A DNA stretch of 38,892 nt from Chloroflexota bacterium (GTDB lineage: Bacteria > Chloroflexota > Anaerolineae > Aggregatilineales > Phototrophicaceae). The stretch lies in the NCBI GenBank assembly GCA_013388735.1, contig JACAES010000030.1, forward strand, positions 1 to 38,892, given 5' to 3'. Positions 26,316-32,918 of the stretch are shown piece by piece. The notes below the pieces were generated by a model, which saw nothing but the letters and a program-made list of their open reading frames with translations, did not search any database and was not told the origin of the DNA. Each line of letters begins with the position of its first letter. Position 1 is the stretch's first letter. Both the position numbers and the translations under genes were made by a program.

Positions 26316-28799
26316 ATGACCAATACGGTAAGAATCATCATCAATGACCAGACATACGACGTTCCCGCCGGGATGAACCTGGTAGACGCGGCCAAGTGGT
26401 ACGCGAACGACGACATCCCGGTTTTTTGTTACCATCCCAAAATGGAGCCGGTCGGCATGTGCCGGATGTGCCTGGTGGAAATGGGGACGATTGAAAAAGA
26501 CCGCGCCACCGGCCAGGTCGTCCTCGATGAGAACGGCCAGTCGAAAGTGCGCTGGATGCCCAAACTGCAAACCGCCTGCACCACCACCGTCAGCGACGGG
26601 CTGGTGATCCGCACGCAAACGCAGCAGGTGCAGGATGCCCGCCAGAACGTGGTGGAGTTCTTGCTCACCAGCCACCCGCTCGACTGCCCCATCTGCGACA
26701 AGGGCGGCGAATGCCCGCTGCAAAACCTGACAATGGAACACGGGCCGGGCGTCAGCCGGATGGCTTTTTCCGACAAAATGCGCCTGGACAAACACGTGCC
26801 GCTGGGCGACCTGATCTTCCTCGACGAAGAACGCTGCATCCAATGCGCGCGCTGCGTGCGCTTCCAGGATGAAGTGGTCGGCGACGACGTGCTCGCCTTC
26901 CACGAACGCGGGCGCAGTTTGCAGATCATCACCAACAGCGAGCCGGGTTTTGACACCTACTTCTCCGGCAATACCACCGACATCTGCCCGGTCGGCGCGC
27001 TGACCACCGCCGACTTCCGCTTCGGCGCGCGCCCCTGGGAACTGACCGAAGTGCCGAGCATCTGCCCACACTGCCCGGTCGGCTGCAATATCAGCCTCAG
27101 CACCCGGCTTGACCGCGACTTCGGCGGCAAAACGCTCATCAAGCGCGTGATGCCGCGCCAGAACGAACAGGTTAACGAAATCTGGATTTGCGACAAGGGA
27201 CGCTTCGGCCATCACTTCAGCCGCAGCGAAGACCGCCTGGAAGACCCGCTGGTGCGCGAGCGCAGCGGCAGACTGTTCGCTAAATCCTGGACGGACGCGC
27301 TGGCCGCCGCCGCCGAGGCGCTGAAGGCCGCCGGAAGCGACGTGGCCGCCATCGCCGGCAGCGGCATGAGCAACGAAGACCTGTGGGCGCTGCGGCAGCT
27401 GCTGGCCGGGCTGGGCAGCCGGCGCCTGGGCGCGTGGCCGCCGACCCACGCCGGGGCGGAAGTGGTCGCTCAGGTTGGCGTCGGCCAGGGGACGAACCTG
27501 GGGCAGCTTGGGCGCGGCGATGCCGTACTGGTGATCGCCAGCGACCTGGAAGAAGAAGCGCCCATCTGGCGACTGCGGCTCAAACAGGCCGCCGACCGGG
27601 GCGCGTTCCTGCTGGTGATGAACGCCCGCCCCACCCGCATGGACGATTTCGCCGCTCAGACCATCCATTACGAAACCGGCGAGGCCGTTCAAGCCCTGCT
27701 GGCGCTCAAAGACTCGGACGCCTGGAAGCAGTTGGCCGAAGCGCACAACCTGGTGATCGTCGCCGGCGCGGAAGGACTGTCGCTGGACGGCAGCCGCGCG
27801 CTGGCGGGTGCCGCCGCCAATATCCTGCTGGAAACCGAGCATGTGGGCAAACCGAACAGCGGCCTGCTGGCCGTCCTGCCCGGCGCAAACGCGATGGGAT
27901 TGCATTACCTGGGCTTCACGCCGGCAGCAACGCTGGACATCATGCAGAACCCGCCTAAAGTTCTGATCGTCACCCAGGCCGACCTGCTGCTGGACGACCC
28001 GACGGCGGCGCACTGGCTGGCGAAGGTCGAAACGATCATCAGCCTCGACCTGTTCGCCAGCGGTCTGACGCAGCAGTTGGCGGCGGTCGCCCTACCCATC
28101 CAGAGTTTTGCCGAGCGCGACGGCTCTTACGTCAACGGCGAACGGCGTGTGCAGCGGTTTTACACCGCGCAGGGGCCGATGGGTCAGGCGCTGCCGGCCT
28201 GGCAGGCGCTTTCACGGCTGGGCGAACAGCTCGGCCAGGGGACGGCGAAACTGTCCGCCGCCGCCGTGATGGTAGAGATCGCCCAGAACGTGCCGGCCTT
28301 CGCCGGGGTCAGCTTTAAGGAACTGGCGAAGGTCGAACGCCAGTACCCGGACGTAGGCGGCAAAGACCTGTATTACGGCGGCACAGCCTACCGCAACCGG
28401 GGCGGCCTGGGCATCCAAATCCCCACCGCCGCCGACCAGGGGCAGACCGTTGCGCGATTTGAAGCGGCGGCAGACGAGCCGCCCAAAACACGCGGCAAAC
28501 TGGTGATCGTGCCGTCGGTGCGCCTGTACAACCGCGAGCGCACCTTCCGCCCCAGCGCGCTGGTTCATGCCCGCGTGCCGGAAGCCTACGCGGAGATCAA
28601 CAGCGCCGACGCGAAAAAACTGGGCATCCAGGACGGCGACACGGTAGAAATCGCCATCCAGAACGCCCCGGCGCTGCGCGTGCGCGCCCATGTCAACGGC
28701 GGCGCGCCGAAGGGGACGGTGATCGTGCCGCGCCATTTGAGCGATACCGCCGCGCCGCTGGCGGTCACTGTTGGCGAAGTCAGTAAAGCCGAAGGTTGA
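26316..28799 (+). CDS. nuoG: NADH-quinone oxidoreductase subunit G
   Basis: 75-kDa-type iron-sulfur subunit that carries electrons from NuoF to NuoI. 827 residues. The N-terminal [2Fe-2S] ferredoxin domain has FCYHPKMEPVGMCRMCLVEM. The His/Cys cluster has HPLDCPICDKGGECPLQNL, and the next 4Fe-4S motif is RCIQCARCVRF. CPHCPVGCN opens the molybdopterin-oxidoreductase-like domain (about 250-700). The C-terminal domain (from about 735) resembles the dinucleotide-binding domain of that family, LGIQDGDTVEI. The GTG at 26301 is in frame, but the ATG at 26316 follows GAGG and starts the conserved domain. No molybdenum cofactor is expected in this subunit. Confidence 0.95.
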   Translation: MTNTVRIIINDQTYDVPAGMNLVDAAKWYANDDIPVFCYHPKMEPVGMCRMCLVEMGTIEKDRATGQVVLDENGQSKVRWMPKLQTACTTTVSDGLVIRTQTQQVQDARQNVVEFLLTSHPLDCPICDKGGECPLQNLTMEHGPGVSRMAFSDKMRLDKHVPLGDLIFLDEERCIQCARCVRFQDEVVGDDVLAFHERGRSLQIITNSEPGFDTYFSGNTTDICPVGALTTADFRFGARPWELTEVPSICPHCPVGCNISLSTRLDRDFGGKTLIKRVMPRQNEQVNEIWICDKGRFGHHFSRSEDRLEDPLVRERSGRLFAKSWTDALAAAAEALKAAGSDVAAIAGSGMSNEDLWALRQLLAGLGSRRLGAWPPTHAGAEVVAQVGVGQGTNLGQLGRGDAVLVIASDLEEEAPIWRLRLKQAADRGAFLLVMNARPTRMDDFAAQTIHYETGEAVQALLALKDSDAWKQLAEAHNLVIVAGAEGLSLDGSRALAGAAANILLETEHVGKPNSGLLAVLPGANAMGLHYLGFTPAATLDIMQNPPKVLIVTQADLLLDDPTAAHWLAKVETIISLDLFASGLTQQLAAVALPIQSFAERDGSYVNGERRVQRFYTAQGPMGQALPAWQALSRLGEQLGQGTAKLSAAAVMVEIAQNVPAFAGVSFKELAKVERQYPDVGGKDLYYGGTAYRNRGGLGIQIPTAADQGQTVARFEAAADEPPKTRGKLVIVPSVRLYNRERTFRPSALVHARVPEAYAEINSADAKKLGIQDGDTVEIAIQNAPALRVRAHVNGGAPKGTVIVPRHLSDTAAPLAVTVGEVSKAEG

Positions 28800-28804
28800 A
28801 TTTT

Positions 28805-30484
28805 ATGAATGTCAAGCGCACCCTCATTCTGATCGTCGGGCTGCTGTTCGGCGCCTGGCTCGTCCTGAGCGTACTGAACGCGCCGATGGACACCCTGCCC
28901 AAGCTGGTGATCCTGGCGCTGGCCGCCGTGATCGTCGGCGCGGTTTCGCTGCTGCGGCGTCCGCTGGTGACGCTGCTGGTGCTGGCGGCGCTGGCCGTGT
29001 TGATCGTGGCCGGCATCAACCTGGACGCCATCATCACCGGGGCCGGCAACGTCCTGACCTACGTTTTCAGCCCCTCCAGCCGCGTCGAGCCGGAACAGGT
29101 GGTCGTCTGTTCGGAAGATTCGGCCTGTTCGACCATCTGGTCGGTCGGGTTCGCCATCCTGCTGCTGCTCGGCTTCATCACCGGCTTCGCCTATACCACG
29201 CTGCTGGAGCGCCGTTTTGTGGCCTGGTTCCAGCACCGCGTCGGGCCGAATCGGGTGGGGCCGCTGGGGCTGCTGCAACCCCTGGCGGACGCGATCAAGC
29301 TGATCTTCAAAGAGGACATCGTGCCGCAAAAAGCCTATTTCTGGGTGTGGCTGCTGGCCCCTATGCTGAAAGTCGTGCCGGTGCTGCTGGTGCTGGGCGT
29401 CATCCCGCTGGGGCCGAACCTGCTCATCCCCTGGTTTGACGGCAAATGGTACGAAGTGTCGCTGGCGCTGGCCGACCTCAACGTGGGCGTGCTGTGGCTG
29501 CTGGCGATCACCAGCCTCGGCACTTACGGCATCGTGCTGGCGGGCTGGTCGAGCAACAACAAGTACGCCATGTTAGGCGGCCTGCGTTCGACGGCGCAGA
29601 TGATTAGCTACGAACTGAGCCTGGGGCTGACGATGGCCGTGCCGGTGATGATCGTCGGCAGCATGAACCTGAAGGACATCGTGAACGCCCAGGCCGCGCC
29701 GCCGGTGATAAGCTGGTTTGTGTTTCAAAACCCGCTGGCGGCGGCCATTTTAATGATTGCGCTGGTGGCGGAAATCAACCGTGCGCCCTTCGACCTGCCG
29801 GAAGCCGAGCAGGAACTCACCGCCGGGTTCATGACCGAATACAGCGGCATGAAGTTCGCTTCGTTCATGATGGCGGAATACCTGGGCATGATCGCCGTCA
29901 GCATGATCGTCGTCGTGCTGTACTTCGGCGGCTACCATCTGGTGCTGGTGAACGAAGTCCCGATTTTGGGGCCGCTGGTGTTAACCGCCAAAGTCATCCC
30001 ACTGCTGATCGGCCTGGTGTGGGTGCGCGCTACGCTGCCCCGCATCCGCTACGACCGGCTGATGCAGTTCGGCTGGAAGGTCATGCTGCCGCTGGCGCTG
30101 CTGGCGGTGGTCTGGACGGCGATGGCGCTGGTGATCGGCGACGTCTTCCAGAGTACGCTGCTGTACGGCGTGGTATCGGGCGTCCTGTTCCTGGTCGTGG
30201 TGGGCGGCAGCCTGTACTTTCTGACGCGCGCCGGCCAGCCGGCGGACGCCGAAGAAGACCTGGCCGATGACCCCATCATCACCGGCGAACGCCGCGACGT
30301 GGGCTGGGCGCTGCTGAACGTGGTCGGCGCAATCCTGGGCGGACTGTTCGCCCTGGTGGATTTTGTCGCCAGCATCTTCCGGGGGCTGGCGCGGGCGGGC
30401 GGCATCCCCGATGAAGAAGCCACCGCCCTGGCGACGCGGGAAGACCCCGCCGCGCCCAAGCGCCAGACGACCGGCGGCGATTAA
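28805..30484 (+). CDS. nuoH: NADH-quinone oxidoreductase subunit H with long N- and C-terminal extensions
   Basis: Membrane subunit that forms the quinone entry channel and links to the proton-pumping arm. Core motifs are [33 protein letters not shown] and [20 protein letters not shown]. The protein has 559 residues, whereas the family is usually about 320-350. The ERR motif is at residue 135 instead of about 36, because three extra hydrophobic segments (about 5-25, 33-50, 56-75) and a loop with two Cys come first. After the normal last helix the chain runs on for some 110 residues with a further hydrophobic helix, an acidic stretch, another hydrophobic segment and a polar tail. The start is ATG 28805 after GAAGG, 5 bases beyond the nuoG stop. 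Confidence 0.94.
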   Translation: MNVKRTLILIVGLLFGAWLVLSVLNAPMDTLPKLVILALAAVIVGAVSLLRRPLVTLLVLAALAVLIVAGINLDAIITGAGNVLTYVFSPSSRVEPEQVVVCSEDSACSTIWSVGFAILLLLGFITGFAYTTLLERRFVAWFQHRVGPNRVGPLGLLQPLADAIKLIFKEDIVPQKAYFWVWLLAPMLKVVPVLLVLGVIPLGPNLLIPWFDGKWYEVSLALADLNVGVLWLLAITSLGTYGIVLAGWSSNNKYAMLGGLRSTAQMISYELSLGLTMAVPVMIVGSMNLKDIVNAQAAPPVISWFVFQNPLAAAILMIALVAEINRAPFDLPEAEQELTAGFMTEYSGMKFASFMMAEYLGMIAVSMIVVVLYFGGYHLVLVNEVPILGPLVLTAKVIPLLIGLVWVRATLPRIRYDRLMQFGWKVMLPLALLAVVWTAMALVIGDVFQSTLLYGVVSGVLFLVVVGGSLYFLTRAGQPADAEEDLADDPIITGERRDVGWALLNVVGAILGGLFALVDFVASIFRGLARAGGIPDEEATALATREDPAAPKRQTTGGD

Positions 30485-30550
30485 AACGCACCCGCCGGGA
30501 ACGCGGCGCAGACTGATAGCGACGAGACTTGTCGAGGAGCGATTTATTCG

Positions 30551-31045
30551 ATGAATGTGATACGCGGTTTTGCGACGACCTTCAAACATCTGCTGGAAGA
30601 GCCGGTGACGTACCAGTATCCCGAACAGATTCGCCCGTTCGCCGAACGTTACAAAGGACGCCACGAGCTAAAACGTTACGACAACGGCCTGGAAAAATGT
30701 ATCGGCTGTTCGCTGTGTGCGGCGGCCTGCCCCGCCGACGCCATCTGGGTCGAAGCGGCGGAAAACACCGATGAGGCGCGTTACAGCCCCGGCGAACGTT
30801 ACGCTAAAACCTATGAGATCAACATGCTGCGCTGCATCTTCTGCGGCTACTGCGAGGATGCCTGCCCCACCGAAGCGATTGTGCTGGGGCATGAACACCG
30901 CCTGAGTTTCACCAACCGGAAGGACGCTATCTTCACTAAAGATATGCTGATTGACCCGGTGCCGGAGGGCGGCCAGGCGACGCCGCAGAAGGTCGAACCG
31001 GGGGTGTTCACGCGGGCTATTCCTGATATGGAAGACCCCAAGTGA
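30551..31045 (+). CDS. nuoI: NADH-quinone oxidoreductase subunit I
   Basis: Ferredoxin-like subunit with clusters N6a and N6b that relay electrons toward NuoB. 164 residues. The two 8-Fe motifs are complete: C50, C53, C56, C60 (CIGCSLCAAACP) and C95, C98, C101, C105 (CIFCGYCEDACP). ATG with GAGGAG some 10 bases upstream. A palindromic repeat and a promoter-hairpin region separate it from nuoJ. Confidence 0.96.
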   Translation: MNVIRGFATTFKHLLEEPVTYQYPEQIRPFAERYKGRHELKRYDNGLEKCIGCSLCAAACPADAIWVEAAENTDEARYSPGERYAKTYEINMLRCIFCGYCEDACPTEAIVLGHEHRLSFTNRKDAIFTKDMLIDPVPEGGQATPQKVEPGVFTRAIPDMEDPK

Positions 31046-31059
31046 GGGTATGGATGCCG

Positions 31060-31082
31060 GGGCGGGTTCGTAAAACCCGCCC
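31060..31082. repeat. GC-rich palindromic repeat, copy 4 (nuoI-nuoJ gap)
   Basis: GGGCGGGTT (31060-31068) and AACCCGCCC (31074-31082) form a perfect 9-bp stem with loop CGTAA. It is the shortest copy, 14 bases after the nuoI stop. Confidence 0.75.
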
Positions 31083-31101
31083 TATGATGCCCGTAATGTT
31101 G

Positions 31102-31137
31102 CCATGCCGGGGTTTCAAAATTTGAACTCCGGCATGG
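31102..31137. repeat. Long inverted repeat overlapping the nuoJ promoter
   Basis: CCATGCCGGGGTTTCAAA (31102-31119) and TTTGAACTCCGGCATGG (31121-31137) pair almost completely, with one bulge and one mismatch near the middle. The arms are nearly contiguous, so the structure is a cruciform-like hairpin with a very tight loop. The right arm contains the putative -35 element TTGAAC, so it could be an operator or an RNA processing site. Confidence 0.7.
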
Positions 31138-31150
31138 TTTGCGCTAAACT
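31122..31150 (+). promoter_or_regulatory. Probable internal promoter before nuoJ
   Basis: TTGAAC (31122-31127) and TAAACT (31145-31150) are separated by exactly 17 bp, 40 bases before the nuoJ ATG. The sequence CGCTAAACT also occurs upstream of nuoG (at 26268-26276), but without a good -35 there. Confidence 0.5.
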
Positions 31151-31189
31151 GCACAAGTATTGTCGCGCCCAGATTCGGGGATTAGTTTT

Positions 31190-32482
31190 ATGACGGAAGC
31201 ACTGCTTTTTCTGATCGTCGGCGCGGTGGCGGTGGCCGCTGCCGTCATGATGCTCCTGAGCGAAAACGCCGTTTACAGCGCCCTGTTCCTCATCATCAAC
31301 TTCATGTGCGTAGCGTTTTTCTACCTGATGCTGGACGCGCCGTTTCTGATGATGGTTCAGATCGCGGTTTATGCCGGGGCGATCATGGTTTTGTTTTTAT
31401 TTGTGATTATGCTCCTGGGGGCGGAAAAACTGGGCGAGCCGACTCGTGAGTTTCGCTGGCTGGCGCCGCTGGCGCTGGCGCTTTCGGTGGCGTTCCTGGT
31501 TATCACCGGCATCGCCATCACCCAGGGGCAGATTGACCTGCGCGGGCCGCTGGTTCAGCCGCCGATGCTGCGCGTCATACATGCCGCGTCGGGCGTTGGG
31601 GCGGTGGACGTTTACGCCGACGGCGAAATGATCGCCGAAAACGTGGCGTTTAAGGAAGCATCGGCTTTTGTCTCGCTGCCGGCGGGCGGGCGCACCATCT
31701 CGTTTAACGCGGCGGGGACGGATACGGCGCTGCTGGTCGAGCAGGTGACGCTGGAAAACGACCCGGAGCGCACCGCCAGCGCCTTCACGCTGATCGCCTA
31801 TGGCAGCGGGCCGACGCTCACCCTGGTGCCGGACAACCTGGAAACGACCAAAGACCGCAGTGGGCGCGTGACCGTCTTTAATGCCTTCGACCGGGCGGTT
31901 GATCTGTGGGACATGGGTTCGGAATTTGACGACAGCGACGACCGGGCCGTGACGCGCGAACTCGCTCCCGGCGCATCGGTTGAACTGGCCGACCTCCCGG
32001 AAAATACCGACCTGCGCGCCTGGCGTTTTACCGAGGCCGGCAGTAAGGAAGCGGCGCTGTTCCGCCTGAATAACCCGGAAATCTTCCGCATCGAGCGCGA
32101 CGAAGCGCAGATGATGGTGGTGATGAGCGAGCCGGTGCTGGCCGGCACCGAACAGGATATCCTCCGCGCCGTCGCCGTGCCGCTGGTCAGCCGCGCCCTG
32201 CCCAGTTTCGGCGGGCCGCAGGCCGTCGGCGAACTGCTGTTCACGCGCTACATGCTGCCGCTGCAGCTGGTGGCTGTGCTGCTGCTGGTGGCGATGATCG
32301 GGGCTATCGTGCTGACGCATAAAGAGAGCTTCCGACCGCGCCGCCGCGACGTGCGCCGCCGGGTCGCCAAACCGCTGACCACCGCCATCTCGGCACAGAT
32401 CGGGCGTGACGTGCTTCAACCGGGCGTCGAAGCCCCCAAGCTGCCGCAGGAAGCCGAACAGCCGGAACCGGTCGGTAAATAA
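31190..32482 (+). CDS. nuoJ: NADH-quinone oxidoreductase subunit J with a large DUF4397-like insert
   Basis: Membrane subunit of the complex I pump arm. Residues 1-115 are ordinary NuoJ: four hydrophobic helices with AVYSALFLIINFMCVAFFYL and VYAGAIMVLFLFVIMLLG. The final NuoJ helix is at about 352-375 (LFTRYMLPLQLVAVLLLVAM). Between them lie about 230 soluble residues. From residue 127 they read LRVIHAASGVGAVDVYADG and later VSLPAGGRTISFNAAGT, the pattern of DUF4397. A second, weaker repeat follows (RVTVFNAFDRAVDLWDMG, then LAPGASVELADLP). The tail is basic (RPRRRDVRRRVAK), suggesting a cytosolic C-terminus and hence an outward-facing insert. Total 430 residues against a usual 160-200. The start is ATG 31190; an upstream in-frame start at 31160 lacks a ribosome site. 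Confidence 0.92.
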   Translation: MTEALLFLIVGAVAVAAAVMMLLSENAVYSALFLIINFMCVAFFYLMLDAPFLMMVQIAVYAGAIMVLFLFVIMLLGAEKLGEPTREFRWLAPLALALSVAFLVITGIAITQGQIDLRGPLVQPPMLRVIHAASGVGAVDVYADGEMIAENVAFKEASAFVSLPAGGRTISFNAAGTDTALLVEQVTLENDPERTASAFTLIAYGSGPTLTLVPDNLETTKDRSGRVTVFNAFDRAVDLWDMGSEFDDSDDRAVTRELAPGASVELADLPENTDLRAWRFTEAGSKEAALFRLNNPEIFRIERDEAQMMVVMSEPVLAGTEQDILRAVAVPLVSRALPSFGGPQAVGELLFTRYMLPLQLVAVLLLVAMIGAIVLTHKESFRPRRRDVRRRVAKPLTTAISAQIGRDVLQPGVEAPKLPQEAEQPEPVGK

Positions 32483-32548
32483 TATAATATCAGGTCGGGG
32501 CGAGGTATGCTCGTCCATGTAAAGCAGACATCGAGGGAAACGGGTGGT

Positions 32549-32851
32549 ATGGTTCAGATCGAAGCCTATGTGATTTTAAGCGCCGTCCTGTTCATCCTGG
32601 GCGCGATGGGGGTGCTGCTGCGCCGCAACGCTATCCTGGTGTTTATGTCGGTGGAGCTGATGCTGAACGCGGCCAACCTGGCGCTGGTGGCCTTCGCCAA
32701 ACAGTGGAACCAGATGGACGGCCACCTGTTCGTGTTTTTTGTGATGACGGTGGCCGCCGCCGAAGTAGCCGTTGGCCTGGCGCTGATCGTCGCCATCTTC
32801 CGCACCAAACACAGCATTGATATTGACCAGTTGCACCAGATGGAAGGCTAA
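32549..32851 (+). CDS. nuoK: NADH-quinone oxidoreductase subunit K
   Basis: Small three-helix membrane subunit that carries part of the proton path. 100 residues, the standard size. The two buried glutamates are at their canonical positions, E36 (SVELMLNAANL) and E72 (AAAEVAVGLAL). The frame is open to 32507, but the ATG at 32549 gives the family length and has GGGTGG upstream. Confidence 0.96.
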   Translation: MVQIEAYVILSAVLFILGAMGVLLRRNAILVFMSVELMLNAANLALVAFAKQWNQMDGHLFVFFVMTVAAAEVAVGLALIVAIFRTKHSIDIDQLHQMEG

Positions 32852-32918
32852 AGCCGGTTCCGAACGGCAGCGCAGGGTCGAGAAACCGGAACTCGCAGCG
32901 CGGAACTAGAGGGGTTGT

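Noticed and set aside
26199..28013. 604-residue minus-strand frame across nuoG
   Set aside because: Shadow of nuoG. Low-complexity composition, no motifs, no ribosome site.
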